From positions 1-61,558 of the forward strand of contig CACGRD010000005.1 in assembly GCA_902575375.1 (NCBI GenBank): 61,558 nucleotides of DNA. The letters are read 5' to 3'. The stretch is from an uncultured Alphaproteobacteria bacterium. GTDB taxonomy: Bacteria; Pseudomonadota; Alphaproteobacteria; HIMB59; GCA-002718135. The notes beneath the pieces are model-generated. The model saw nothing but the letters and a program-made list of their open reading frames with translations. It searched no databases and was not told the origin of the DNA. The translations under genes were made by a program, and so were the position numbers. The stretch's first letter is position 1, and each line of letters starts with the position of its first letter. This document shows, in pieces, positions 43,715 through 53,293 of this stretch.

Positions 43715-45079
43715 CTAATTTATGTTTGGAGGAAGATTTCCTTGTAATTTTTGCATTAAATCACTGGGAATTCCTCCTTTACCCATTGATTTCATTCTCT
43801 TCATCATTTTTTGTGATTGGAGAAACTGTTTTAATAACCTGTTAACGTCTTGAACTTTTGTTCCAGATCCTTTAGAAATTCTAATTTTACGTGAAGCCTT
43901 TATAATATCTGGATCAGCCCTTTCTTTTTTTGTCATTGAACTGATTATAGCTATTTGTTTATCAATCATTGAATTAGAAACTTTATTTTCTGCCATTAAC
44001 TTCTGTGCCTTTGAAACACCTGGCATCATAGAAAGTAAACCGGAGACTCCACCCATTTTACCCATTTGCTTTAATTGATTGGCAAAATCTTCAAGATCAA
44101 ATTTTCCTTTAGCGATCTTTTTTGCCATATCTTCCATTTCTTCTTTATCAATATTTTCAGCAGCCTTTTCGACAAGAGATACAATATCTCCCATACCTAA
44201 AATTCTTTGTGCAATTCTTTCAGGATGGAAAGGTTCAAAATTTTCTACTTTTTCACCTATTCCTATAAATTTTATAGGAGAGTTTGTTATCGATTTAATT
44301 GATAGTGCTGCACCACCTCTGCTATCACCATCTATTCGAGTTAAAATTGATCCAGTAATATTTATTGCATCACTAAAACTTTTAGCTACATTTGCAGCAT
44401 CTTGTCCTGTTAGAGCATCTGCTACTAATAATGTTTCGTCAGGTTTAAACTTATTTTCAATTTCTATTAATTCACTCATTAACTTTTTATCTACAACTTG
44501 TCGTCCAGCAGTATCTAAAATAAGAATATCAAATAGATTTTTTTGAGCATAGTCTAGGGAAGCATCAACAATCTTATTGGCTGATGATAGATTGTGATTA
44601 AAGAAATCTGAGCCAGTTTCTTCAGCTAATACTTTTAATTGTTCTTGTGCTGCAGGTCGATAAATGTCTGCTGATGCTAGTAAAATTTTTTTCTTTGAAG
44701 ACTTCTTTAACAAATAGGAAAGTTTGGCAATTGATGTTGTTTTCCCTGATCCCTGTAATCCACAAAACAATATTTTAGTTAATTGAGAAGAAGATAAATT
44801 TAGAGATTTATTTTCTGATCCAAGAATTTTTACAAGCTCATCTTGCACAAGCTTTATGATCATTTGATCTGGCTTAACAGATTTGAGAATTTCTTTTCCT
44901 AAAATGTTTGACTTGATGGAATTTATAAATTCTTTTACTACAACTAAGGAAACATCTGCCTCTAACAGAGCAATTCTAATTTCACGTAATGTAACTTCAA
45001 GATCTGTTTCAAATATAACAGCCTTACCTCGAATACTTCGAACAATTTTTTCAAATTTTGTGTTCAGTGTATCAAACAT
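43715..45079 (-). CDS. ffh: signal recognition particle protein Ffh
   Basis: The SRP54 GTPase that binds signal peptides of nascent membrane proteins. An N domain with FDTLNTKFEKIVRSIRGK, a G domain with GLQGSGKTTSIAKL, DTAGRQ and TRIDGDSRGGAALSI, and a methionine-rich M domain with RISKGSGTKVQDVNRLLKQF. The ATG at 45079 with GGAG just upstream is preferred over the longer reading to 45139. Its receptor FtsY is encoded 2.3 kb away on the other strand. Confidence 0.96.
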   Translation of the reverse strand: MFDTLNTKFEKIVRSIRGKAVIFETDLEVTLREIRIALLEADVSLVVVKEFINSIKSNILGKEILKSVKPDQMIIKLVQDELVKILGSENKSLNLSSSQLTKILFCGLQGSGKTTSIAKLSYLLKKSSKKKILLASADIYRPAAQEQLKVLAEETGSDFFNHNLSSANKIVDASLDYAQKNLFDILILDTAGRQVVDKKLMSELIEIENKFKPDETLLVADALTGQDAANVAKSFSDAINITGSILTRIDGDSRGGAALSIKSITNSPIKFIGIGEKVENFEPFHPERIAQRILGMGDIVSLVEKAAENIDKEEMEDMAKKIAKGKFDLEDFANQLKQMGKMGGVSGLLSMMPGVSKAQKLMAENKVSNSMIDKQIAIISSMTKKERADPDIIKASRKIRISKGSGTKVQDVNRLLKQFLQSQKMMKRMKSMGKGGIPSDLMQKLQGNLPPNIN

Positions 45080-45245
45080 AAATCTCCAATAGCCATTTAA
45101 CTCCAGGGCACGAAACTCGTGGGCTAGAGTACCTATCACAATTGTAACAAGCTCAATTAGTTTACAAATATAGGATTTATTAATGACCCTCTATTAGCTG
45201 AATAATTGAAAGTCAAGTATTCTTAAATTTCCCATATTTACTGAG

Positions 45246-45259
45246 ATTTATCGATAAAT
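45246..45259. promoter_or_regulatory. 14-base perfect palindrome upstream of dapF
   Basis: ATTTATCGATAAAT is self-complementary over all 14 bases and lies 18 bases before the dapF ATG, in the gap shared with divergent ffh. It could be an operator; in so AT-rich a gap chance palindromes are expected, so the call is weak. Confidence 0.25.
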
Positions 45260-45276
45260 TAGGTTATAAAACAAAT

Positions 45277-46095
45277 ATGCAAAAAGTAGACTTTATAAAG
45301 ATGCATGGACTTGGGAACGATTTTGTTATCATAGATAAAAGGTCTAACAATATCGCAATTACTGAAGATATTATTAAAAGACTCAGTGACAGAAGAACTG
45401 GGGCAGGGTGTGATCAATTAATCACAATTAATAATACAAGTAATCAAAGTGCTGATGCTGAAATTGAAATTTTTAATCCTGGTGGTGATAGAGCCGAAGC
45501 TTGTGGTAATGGAACACGCTGCGTGGCAAAAATACTATTTGAAGAAGATTCAAATAAAGAAATTTTAAAAATTCAATCTGATGCAGGCATATTAGAATCA
45601 AAAAAAATAGATAACAATATAAGTGTCAACATGGGTTCAATAAAAAATACTTGGGATAAAATTCCTTTAAGTAAAGAAGTCGATACAATGAATATACCAA
45701 TTTCAATTGATGGATATAGTAATGGAGTTGCTGTTAATGTAGGTAATCCACATGTAGTTTTTTTTGGGAAATCGATCAAAGATACAGATCTTGAAAGTAT
45801 TGGTCCTAGAATAGAAAATCATGAGCTCTTTCCAAAAAAAACTAATGTTGAAATAGTTGAAGTTATTAATACAAATTTAATTGAAATGAGAGTTTGGGAA
45901 CGTGGAGTTGGAATCACGTTAGCTTGTGGTAGTGGTGCCTGTGCGGCTGTATATGCGGCGTGGAAAAAAGGATTGATTGAAAATAAAGCTGAAGTGAAAC
46001 TTGAAAAAGGTTCACTGCACATAAATATAATTAATAATGAATCTATTATGACAGGGCCTGCAGAAATAAGTTATCGGGGTAGTTTAGAAATATAA
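45277..46095 (+). CDS. dapF: diaminopimelate epimerase
   Basis: Converts LL- to meso-diaminopimelate for lysine and peptidoglycan. KMHGLGNDFVIID at the start, the first active Cys in EACGNGTRCVAK and the second in LACGSGACAAVYAA, the two-cysteine mechanism. At 272 residues it is complete. It begins the dapF-mtaB-ftsY-yciB run, a conserved alphaproteobacterial order, separated from mtaB by 3 bases. Confidence 0.97.
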   Translation: MQKVDFIKMHGLGNDFVIIDKRSNNIAITEDIIKRLSDRRTGAGCDQLITINNTSNQSADAEIEIFNPGGDRAEACGNGTRCVAKILFEEDSNKEILKIQSDAGILESKKIDNNISVNMGSIKNTWDKIPLSKEVDTMNIPISIDGYSNGVAVNVGNPHVVFFGKSIKDTDLESIGPRIENHELFPKKTNVEIVEVINTNLIEMRVWERGVGITLACGSGACAAVYAAWKKGLIENKAEVKLEKGSLHINIINNESIMTGPAEISYRGSLEI

Positions 46096-46098
46096 TTT

Positions 46099-47358
46099 AT
46101 GAAAAATAAAAACTACGTAGTCAATCTAGGTTGTAGATTGAATATTTATGAAGGTGAAATTATTAAAAACCATCTTAAAACAAATAATTTAAATAATGTT
46201 ACAGTCATAAACTCATGTGCAGTAACTGAAGAAGCTGAGAAAAAAGTTTCTTATGAAATTAGAAAAGCAAAAAAAAATTTTCCTAATAATAAAATAGTAG
46301 TTACAGGATGTGCGGCTCAAATCAATCCATTAAAATATAAAGATTTAAAAGAAGTAGACTCAGTAATTGGGAACACAGAAAAATTGGAAACTTTGACATG
46401 GAAAAATATCGATCAGTCTAAAAATCTTAAAGTAGGAAATATATTAGAAGAAAGTAAAACAGTACCAAATTCAATTGAAAAATTTGAAGGAAAATCGAGA
46501 GCTTATATTGAAATACAACAAGGTTGTAACCATCGCTGTACTTTTTGTATCATTCCATTTGGCAGAGGTAATAATAGAAGTGTACCTGCCGGAGAAATAA
46601 TAAATAAAATAAAAAAAATTGTTAGCAATGGATATAATGAAGTAGTCTTAACAGGAGTGGATATAACTGATTATGGAAAGGATCTTCCTGCAAAACCTAC
46701 TTTTTCTAACTTAATTAAAAGAATTCTAAAATTAGTACCTGAATTAAGACAACTGCGTTTATCTTCAATTGACTGCGCTGAAATAGACAAAGATTTTTGG
46801 GATGTTTTAAAAGACGAAAGATTGATGCCTCATTTTCATATAAGTTTACAAGCTGGAAACAATTTGATTTTGAAAAGAATGAAAAGAAGACATTCAAGGG
46901 AAATGGCAATTAATTTTTGTAAAAAAGTTTCATCTATTAGGAAAGATGCAACATTTGGTGCTGATATAATTGCCGGTTTTCCAACAGAGACAGAAACGAT
47001 GTTTCAAGACTCAATTAAACTAGTTGATGAGTGTAATTTAACTCATCTTCATATTTTTCCTTATTCACCAAGAGAAAACACTCCTGCATCTAGAATGCCT
47101 CAAGTTCAAAAAAATATTATCAAAGATAGAGCTAGAAGACTTAGAGAAAAAGGTATTGAAAAATTAAAACAACATTTAAAAAAAAATATTGGAAAGAAGG
47201 AACAAATTTTAATTGAAAGTAGAAAAGATAATTTTTCACTTGGAAAAGATCAGCATTTTTTAAAAGTAAAACTTAAAGAAGAATTTAAAGAAGGGAAAAT
47301 AATTTCCTGTATATACACAGGTGTAGAAAATGATACGTTATTAGCAAGAATAGCATGA
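46099..47358 (+). CDS. mtaB: tRNA (t6A37) methylthiotransferase MtaB
   Basis: A radical-SAM enzyme that makes ms2t6A at position 37 of ANN-reading tRNAs. The UPF0004 domain holds three Cys (NLGCRLNIYE, INSCAVT, VTGCAAQ), the radical-SAM core has GCNHRCTFCIIPFGRG, and a TRAM-like end follows. The LGCRLN and GCAAQ forms mark MtaB rather than MiaB or RimO. Overlap ATGA with ftsY. Confidence 0.93.
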   Translation: MKNKNYVVNLGCRLNIYEGEIIKNHLKTNNLNNVTVINSCAVTEEAEKKVSYEIRKAKKNFPNNKIVVTGCAAQINPLKYKDLKEVDSVIGNTEKLETLTWKNIDQSKNLKVGNILEESKTVPNSIEKFEGKSRAYIEIQQGCNHRCTFCIIPFGRGNNRSVPAGEIINKIKKIVSNGYNEVVLTGVDITDYGKDLPAKPTFSNLIKRILKLVPELRQLRLSSIDCAEIDKDFWDVLKDERLMPHFHISLQAGNNLILKRMKRRHSREMAINFCKKVSSIRKDATFGADIIAGFPTETETMFQDSIKLVDECNLTHLHIFPYSPRENTPASRMPQVQKNIIKDRARRLREKGIEKLKQHLKKNIGKKEQILIESRKDNFSLGKDQHFLKVKLKEEFKEGKIISCIYTGVENDTLLARIA

Positions 47359-48275
47359 GTTTGTTCTCAATATTTAAAGATAAGTTAAGTAAAACTTCAA
47401 ATATACTTTCTTTTAATATTTTAGAAATTTTAAAAAACAAAAAAATAGACGATTTAACTTTAGAAGAATTAGAAAATGTTCTCATTTCATCTGATATTAG
47501 TTTAGATGTTGTAAATCAACTAATAGATTCTATAAAAAAAATAAAAATTTCAAATGATGATGGAATAAAAAATGTACTAGAAATATTAGCTCAAAATATA
47601 GAAAGTATATTACTTCCAAGAGAACATGTTCTGATAAATGAAAAAAATGATGAAAAAAAAATATTAATATTCGTTGGAGTAAACGGAAGTGGAAAGACAA
47701 CCACGATTGGTAAAATTGCAAATAAAATTTTATCAAATAAAAAAATTCTGATTGCAGCTTGTGATACATTTAGAGCAGCAGCTGTTGAACAGTTGGAAAA
47801 TTGGGCAAAAAAAAATAATAATGGTTTTATCGCTGGAAAAAGTAATCAAGATCCAGCAAGCGTAGCGTATCAGGCAACTGAAAAATTTGGAAAAGAAAAT
47901 TATGATTTTTTACTTATAGATACTGCGGGAAGATTATCAAATAATACTAACCTCATTAATCAGCTAATTAAATTGAAGAATGTTATCTCAAAAGTTTATT
48001 CCTCTTTTAATATTGAAACTGTGTTAGTTTTAGATGGAACAAATGGTTCGAATATGATTAAGCAAGTGGAAATCTTTGGAAATGAACTTAATGTATCAAG
48101 TCTTATAATAACCAAATTGGATGGAACAGCAAAAGGCGGAGCATTAATTTCAATTGCAAATAAATTTGAAATCCCTATAAGTTATGTTGGTCTTGGAGAA
48201 AGTATTGAGGATCTTGTAACCTTTAATTCTCAAAACTTTGCTAGGTCTATTTTAAATCTAGAAGAACAAAAATGA
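47355..48275 (+). CDS. ftsY: signal recognition particle receptor FtsY
   Basis: The membrane-associated SRP receptor GTPase. NG domain with GVNGSGKTTTIGKIA, DTFRAAAVEQLE, DTAGRLSNN and TKLDGTAKGGALISIA. At 306 residues it lacks the long acidic A domain of the E. coli protein, as in many alphaproteobacteria, and has just a short amphipathic N-terminus (MSLFSIFKDKLSK) for membrane contact. yciB overlaps its stop (ATGA). Confidence 0.96.
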   Translation: MSLFSIFKDKLSKTSNILSFNILEILKNKKIDDLTLEELENVLISSDISLDVVNQLIDSIKKIKISNDDGIKNVLEILAQNIESILLPREHVLINEKNDEKKILIFVGVNGSGKTTTIGKIANKILSNKKILIAACDTFRAAAVEQLENWAKKNNNGFIAGKSNQDPASVAYQATEKFGKENYDFLLIDTAGRLSNNTNLINQLIKLKNVISKVYSSFNIETVLVLDGTNGSNMIKQVEIFGNELNVSSLIITKLDGTAKGGALISIANKFEIPISYVGLGESIEDLVTFNSQNFARSILNLEEQK

Positions 48276-48811
48276 AGTCAGTTTATAAATTATTAATTGA
48301 TATAGGGCCGCTTGCAGTATTTTTCATTTTTTATACAAGAAGTGGTCTTCAGGAAGCAATACTTCCTCTTATGATTGCAACTGTAATTTCAGTAATAATT
48401 TCATACATACTTGAGAAAAAAATACCAATTATGCCAACTCTTGGGGCTGCTATTGTATTAATTTTTGGAGGTCTAACAATTTATTTTGACAATGAAATTT
48501 TTATTAAAATGAAACCAACAATTATAAATATGGTCTTTGCGTTAATTTTATATGGAGGAGTAATTGTTAAAAAACCTCTTTTAAAGTATCTTTTAGGTGC
48601 TGCTCTTAAACTAGAAGAAGATGGATGGAGAATATTAACACAAAGGTGGATCGCTTTTTTTGTTGCACTTGCTGTTTTAAATGAAATTGTGTGGAGAACA
48701 CAAAGTACTGATGTTTGGGTAAATTTTAAAGTTTTTGGTATCTTGCCAATTACGTTTATTTTTACGATGACACAATTTCCTTTAATTAAAAAATATCAAA
48801 TCGAAGATTAG
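48272..48811 (+). CDS. yciB: YciB-type inner membrane septation protein
   Basis: About five hydrophobic helices in 179 residues. IDIGPLAVFFIFY at the start, KMKPTIINMVFALILYGG, KKPLLKYLLGAALKLEEDGWRILTQRWIAFFVALAVLNEIVWR and FKVFGILPITFIFTMTQFPLI are the family signature. YciB affects envelope synthesis and septation and potential-related properties; its exact job is unclear. It is the last gene of this run and converges with pgk. Confidence 0.93.
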   Translation: MKSVYKLLIDIGPLAVFFIFYTRSGLQEAILPLMIATVISVIISYILEKKIPIMPTLGAAIVLIFGGLTIYFDNEIFIKMKPTIINMVFALILYGGVIVKKPLLKYLLGAALKLEEDGWRILTQRWIAFFVALAVLNEIVWRTQSTDVWVNFKVFGILPITFIFTMTQFPLIKKYQIED

Positions 48812-48812
48812 A

Positions 48813-50009
48813 TTACAAATTATTTTCTTTAAGTGCAATAAATCCTGGGGATTTATTTCCCTCAAGCCACTCTAAAAATGCACCACCAGCTGTAGATAAA
48901 TATTTAAATGCGTCATTGGCTTTGGCTTTTTTTATTGCTGCAAGTGTATCTCCTCCTCCTGCTAGAGCATCTAATTGAGACTTACTTGAATAATGTTGAA
49001 TAATATTTGCAACTGAAATTGTGCTTTTATCAAATTGACTATACTCAAATGCACCTAAAGGCCCATTCCATAATAGTGATTTAGATTTTAATATTTCATC
49101 TGAAATTAATTTTGTAGTTTGTTCACCAACATCTAATATCATTTTATCATTTGGAATATTATTAATCGAATAAGTCTCAACATTTACTCTATCTTCTATT
49201 TTTTTTGAGCAGACAGCATCAATTGGTAATAGTATTTTGCAATTTTTTGTTTCTGCTTTATTTTGTATTTTTTTTGATAGTTCAATAAAATCATTTTCTA
49301 CTAGAGAAGAACCGACATTATAGTTATTTGATAGTAAAAAGGTATTAGCCATTGCTCCTCCAATTACTATAGAGTCAAAAATTTCAACTAAATTTTCTAA
49401 AACTTTTATTTTTGTTGAAACCTTTGAGCCACCTATGATTGCTAGGTTTGGTTTGTTTGAATTTTCTAAAAATTTATCTAAATTTTCAATTTCTTTTGAG
49501 AAACTTAATCCAGCATATGAGGGTAAGTATTTAGTAATACCTGTTATAGATGCATGATTACGATGAGATGCAGAGAATGCGTCATTAATATATATGTCAA
49601 AACTAGAAGCTAATAATTTTGAAAAATTAAGATCATTTTTTTCTTCTTCAGCATTAAAACGAATATTTTCTAATAGACAAATTTCCCCTAAGTCCATTTC
49701 AGCAATTTTTGTCTCAATTATTTTTTTCTCACAGTTAGTTAAAAAATGAATTGTATTTAGATTTAAAAATTTTTTTAATTCTGAACATAAAAACTCAATG
49801 GAATATTTATTATTAACCTCACCTTTAGGTCGGCCAAAATGAGCAATTAAGAATACCTTATTTTTATTTTTAATTAGTTTTTCTAGTGTTGGTAAAATAG
49901 CATGAATTCTTGAATGGTCTGTAATTACCCCGTCCAAAACTGGTACATTTAAATCAACTCGGACTATTATTTTTTTATTTTTACAATCTAGATGTCTTAA
50001 TTCTTTCAT
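48813..50009 (-). CDS. pgk: phosphoglycerate kinase
   Basis: Transfers phosphate from 1,3-bisphosphoglycerate to ADP in glycolysis/gluconeogenesis. VRVDLNVPVLDGVITDHSRI, HFGRPKG, ENIRFNAEEEKND, the hinge and SKVSTKIKVLENL, and GGGDTLAAIKKA in the nucleotide domain. At 398 residues it is complete. It stands alone on the minus strand between yciB and divergent gcrA. Confidence 0.97.
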   Translation of the reverse strand: MKELRHLDCKNKKIIVRVDLNVPVLDGVITDHSRIHAILPTLEKLIKNKNKVFLIAHFGRPKGEVNNKYSIEFLCSELKKFLNLNTIHFLTNCEKKIIETKIAEMDLGEICLLENIRFNAEEEKNDLNFSKLLASSFDIYINDAFSASHRNHASITGITKYLPSYAGLSFSKEIENLDKFLENSNKPNLAIIGGSKVSTKIKVLENLVEIFDSIVIGGAMANTFLLSNNYNVGSSLVENDFIELSKKIQNKAETKNCKILLPIDAVCSKKIEDRVNVETYSINNIPNDKMILDVGEQTTKLISDEILKSKSLLWNGPLGAFEYSQFDKSTISVANIIQHYSSKSQLDALAGGGDTLAAIKKAKANDAFKYLSTAGGAFLEWLEGNKSPGFIALKENNL

Positions 50010-50147
50010 TTCTATTCACATGTATATAAAAAAAATGCTTGAAATCATTGATTTTTTTTAAAAATTTGCAGTTTTATCTTTTTTAATACATATATTTAGT
50101 ATATTAAACCTTTTTTAAGCTACTAAATGTAGTAACGGAGAATGATA

Positions 50148-50618
50148 ATGCCTTGGGATGATAACAATGTAGCAAAACTAAGAGATTTGTGGGACCAAGG
50201 TCTGCCGACTGCACAAATTGGAAAATTACTAGGTTTCACTAAAAACGCGGTTGTAGGAAAAGCTCATAGGATTGGACTCGAGAGAAGACCATCTCCCATA
50301 AGAAGAACAGCTGTTAAACCTGATCGAAAGAAAGCTAGATCTCCAGTAATGCCAAAATTAAATTTTGAAAGCACCAAAGAAACAGAGAGTATCTCTACAA
50401 AGACTGCTGTTTTCCAACCAGTGGTTAAAAATTTATTCAACACAGCTCCAAAGAGAGGTTGTGAATGGCCTGAAGGTCATCCTGATGAAGCTGACTTTCG
50501 TTTTTGTGGTAAAGATAGATTTGAAGATAAACCTTATTGTTTAGATCATTGTGCTGTTGCATATGTTGTCCCTGAAAAAGAAGAAAACGAAAAGACAGAA
50601 TTAAATACTACGATTTAA
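50148..50618 (+). CDS. gcrA: GcrA cell-cycle regulator
   Basis: GcrA is an alphaproteobacterial transcription activator that binds sigma-70 and prefers promoters methylated by CcrM at GANTC. The N-terminal helix-turn-helix is MPWDDNNVAKLRDLW...IGKLLGFTKNAVVGKAHRIGL, followed by a basic linker and the C-terminal RGCEWPEGHPDEADFRFCG, with Cys pairs, and PYCLDHCAVAY. GGAG at 50137-50140 is spaced correctly for the ATG at 50148, not for the one at 50142. Confidence 0.95.
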   Translation: MPWDDNNVAKLRDLWDQGLPTAQIGKLLGFTKNAVVGKAHRIGLERRPSPIRRTAVKPDRKKARSPVMPKLNFESTKETESISTKTAVFQPVVKNLFNTAPKRGCEWPEGHPDEADFRFCGKDRFEDKPYCLDHCAVAYVVPEKEENEKTELNTTI

Positions 50619-50668
50619 TAATAATAAAAATTCTAGTAATTAAAAATCATCCTGTTATCTATTAAAAT

Positions 50669-51922
50669 ATGAAAGATGAGAGAGTTAATTCTGTATTTAC
50701 TCCTATTCTTATTGGTGGAAGCTTAATTCTATTAATAAGTTTTGCAATCCGTTCAACCTTCGGCCTATTTCAAATTCCTATTGCGTCTGATTTTTTATGG
50801 AACCGTTCAGAATTTTCTCTTGCCATTGCTATTCAAAATTTAGCTTGGGGTATAGGCACTCCACTATTTAGTGCTTTTGCTGAAAAATATGGTGATAGAA
50901 AAGCAATAGCGCTAGGCTTAATTCTTTATGCAATTGGAATATTCATTAGTAGCACTGCTACGACTCCAGAAGTGCATCAGACTTTAAATTTATTAATTGG
51001 TTTTGGTATAGCTGGTAGTGGGTTTGGTCCAATTTTAGCTGTAGTTGGAAGAGCCACATCTCCAGAAAAAAGATCTTTAGCACTAGGTATTACAACTGCT
51101 GCAGGATCAGCTGGACAAGTGGTTGGTCCACCACTTGCTTCTATTCTATTATCATTTTTACCTTGGTCCTCAGTGTTTGAAATATTTTCAATTATATTAT
51201 TAATAACACTGATTCTTGTTCCAATTTTAAAAACAGAATTATCAAATATAAATATTAATAGTGAAAATGAAAAAATTACTGATACTGTACTTGTTGCATT
51301 AAAAGACCCAACATACTCAATGTTGTTCTTTGGTTTTTTTTCTTGCGGCTTTCAGTTAGCATTTATTACTGCACATTTTCCAGCATTTATTGTTGAATCT
51401 AGTGGTCCAATTATAGAAGGAAGCTTAATAAGTTTAGTCTGTAATTCTGTAGAAGGTTTAGGGGCATTATCTATGGCTCTTATAGGATTATTTAACATAA
51501 TTGGTTGTTTGATTGCTGGAGCCTTAGGAAAAGGACACTACAAGAAATATCTTTTATCTATAATTTATACTGGAAGAACTGTTGCAGCAATTTTATTTAT
51601 TTTACTTCCTATTACACCAACTTCTATTGCTATATTTTCAATAGTTATGGGTGCTTTATGGTTAGCAACAGTTCCTTTAACTTCAGGAATTATAGGTCAT
51701 ATTTATGGATTAAAATTTATGGGTACATTGTATGGCATTGTATTTTTTTCTCATCAGCTAGGATCTTTTGTAGGTGTTTGGTTAGGTGGCCTGTTTTATG
51801 ATATCTATGGAAGTTATGATATTGTATGGTGGGTTGGGATAGGAGTTGGTACGTTTTCTGCAATAATCCATTTACCAATTAGAGAAAAACCATTATCTAA
51901 TACAAATATACAAACAGCGTAA
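50669..51922 (+). CDS. MFS transporter (monocarboxylate/oxalate-formate antiporter-like)
   Basis: A 417-residue, 12-helix carrier. The N-terminal half has the FSLAIAIQNLAWGIGTPLFSAFAEKYGDRKAI loop with the MFS A-like motif, and GFGIAGSGFGPILAVVGR and GTTAAGSAGQVVGPPLAS-type glycine helices. The C-terminal half repeats the pattern (FGLAGALGKGHYKK; YGLKFMGTLYGIVFFSHQLGSFVGVWLGG). This pattern is typical of OFA-like transporters for organic acids, but the substrate is inference. A 40-codon membrane peptide gene follows 4 bases later. Confidence 0.84.
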   Translation: MKDERVNSVFTPILIGGSLILLISFAIRSTFGLFQIPIASDFLWNRSEFSLAIAIQNLAWGIGTPLFSAFAEKYGDRKAIALGLILYAIGIFISSTATTPEVHQTLNLLIGFGIAGSGFGPILAVVGRATSPEKRSLALGITTAAGSAGQVVGPPLASILLSFLPWSSVFEIFSIILLITLILVPILKTELSNININSENEKITDTVLVALKDPTYSMLFFGFFSCGFQLAFITAHFPAFIVESSGPIIEGSLISLVCNSVEGLGALSMALIGLFNIIGCLIAGALGKGHYKKYLLSIIYTGRTVAAILFILLPITPTSIAIFSIVMGALWLATVPLTSGIIGHIYGLKFMGTLYGIVFFSHQLGSFVGVWLGGLFYDIYGSYDIVWWVGIGVGTFSAIIHLPIREKPLSNTNIQTA

Positions 51923-51926
51923 TTTT

Positions 51927-52049
51927 ATGGATGAAAAAAAGATTATACGAAACTTAATTATAGTAATTTTTTTCTTAGTTATTATTTATTCATTAGCAAG
52001 AGTTGGTGTAGGTTTGGATCTTAGCTTTGGACCTTATTTAAAACAATAG
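51927..52049 (+). CDS. 40-residue single-pass membrane microprotein
   Basis: The frame begins at ATG 4 bases after the MFS stop and reads MDEKKIIRNLIIVIFFLVII then YSLARVGVGLDLSFGPYLKQ. The charged start followed by about 14 hydrophobic residues makes a clear membrane segment, with the positive end inside. I do not recognise it. Its position suggests a small partner of the carrier. It is too short to be certain from sequence alone. Confidence 0.55.
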   Translation: MDEKKIIRNLIIVIFFLVIIYSLARVGVGLDLSFGPYLKQ

Positions 52050-52054
52050 TAGAA

Positions 52055-53293
52055 TTAATTACACCATTCTCCTTGTTTAAATATAGGCGTTACAACGCCA
52101 TCCTTATCAACACCGTCAACATCAATTTTGCCTGAGCCAATCATCCAATCAATGTGTATCATACTTGAATTACCACCTCTTTGAGTAATTTCATCTTTCG
52201 ATAAGTCTTTTTTGGATTTGAAACATTTTGAGTAACACTGTCCTAAAGCAATATGAGAAGCAGCATTTTCATCAAATAGAGTGTTATAAAAAGTTATTCC
52301 TAATTGTGAAATCGGTGAACTATTAGGAACCAAGGCTACTTCACCAAGTCTTCTTGAACCTTCATCTGAATCAAGAACTTTTAATAAAACATCTTGTCCT
52401 TTAGAAGATTTTGCATCAACAATTTTACCATCTTCAAAGCGAACGTTAATATCTTCAATTAGTGTTCCTTGATAAGACAGAGGTTTAGTTGAACAAACTT
52501 CACCACTTACTCGACTAGCGTGAGGAGTTGTGAATACTTCTTCAGATGGAATATTTGGATTACAAATGATACCATTTTGAGCTTCAGAAGCACCGCCCAT
52601 CCATTCATGGTCATTAGCGAGACCTACAGTTAAAGATGTTCCAGGACCAGAGTATTTTAAAGAATGAAAATTTTTAGCATTTAACCAATCTGTTTTATCT
52701 CTTAAATATTTATTATGTTGATCCCATTCAGCTACAGGATCATCATTGATAACTCTTGAAGCATGAAATATTGCATCTCCTAATTTTTTAATTGCTTCAT
52801 TATCATCAAGATCTGGAAAGACTCTTTTTGCCCATGCTTTTCCTGGCCATGAAATTATATTCCAATTAATTTTAAATTCAGTGATTCTCTCTCTTGCTGG
52901 TTTATATGCAACAGCATTAGCTTTATTTGCACGAGAAACTTTATCAGGATCAATTTCAGATAATAGCATGGGATCATCACCAGCAATAGCCATTCTAGCT
53001 GTATTGTTATCAAAAGCTTCACCCATCCCATTATAAAGCCAATTTGCTGCAATATTGAAAGATTCATCATTTCCATACTTAAATCGGGACAATGTAATAT
53101 CAGAATCATTGAAAAGTGGGGTTACAAGTCCGGCCCCTTCTTTGTAAGCATGTTCAGCTATTTTTCTAACCAACGGTAATGACTCTAACGGTGCTGTTAT
53201 TAAAAGGTTTTGACCTTTTTGAAGAGCAACTCCTCTTTTAATAGATAGATGTGCAAGTTTATCAATATTTTTTGTATCTACATCATAAAACAT
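52055..53293 (-). CDS. M29-family aminopeptidase
   Basis: A metallo-aminopeptidase of the AmpS/AmpT/PepS type (412 residues). LAHLSIKRGVALQKGQNLLITAP at the N-terminus; metal-site segments NPNIPSEEVFTTPHASRVSGEV and GEVALVPNSSPISQLGITFYNTLFDENAASHIALGQCY, and DWMIGSGKIDVDGV. It releases N-terminal residues from peptides in the cytoplasm. It converges with the MFS/microprotein pair. Confidence 0.92.
   Translation of the reverse strand: MFYDVDTKNIDKLAHLSIKRGVALQKGQNLLITAPLESLPLVRKIAEHAYKEGAGLVTPLFNDSDITLSRFKYGNDESFNIAANWLYNGMGEAFDNNTARMAIAGDDPMLLSEIDPDKVSRANKANAVAYKPARERITEFKINWNIISWPGKAWAKRVFPDLDDNEAIKKLGDAIFHASRVINDDPVAEWDQHNKYLRDKTDWLNAKNFHSLKYSGPGTSLTVGLANDHEWMGGASEAQNGIICNPNIPSEEVFTTPHASRVSGEVCSTKPLSYQGTLIEDINVRFEDGKIVDAKSSKGQDVLLKVLDSDEGSRRLGEVALVPNSSPISQLGITFYNTLFDENAASHIALGQCYSKCFKSKKDLSKDEITQRGGNSSMIHIDWMIGSGKIDVDGVDKDGVVTPIFKQGEWCN

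Noticed and set aside
44079-44546. A 155-codon open frame opposite ffh
   Set aside because: Antisense to the conserved G and M domains of Ffh; serine/isoleucine-rich composition as expected of reversed AT-rich coding sequence.
50010-50147. Promoters for pgk and gcrA in the divergent gap
   Set aside because: Many AT-rich near-matches (for example TTGCAG about 17 bases before CATATA) but none stands out from background.
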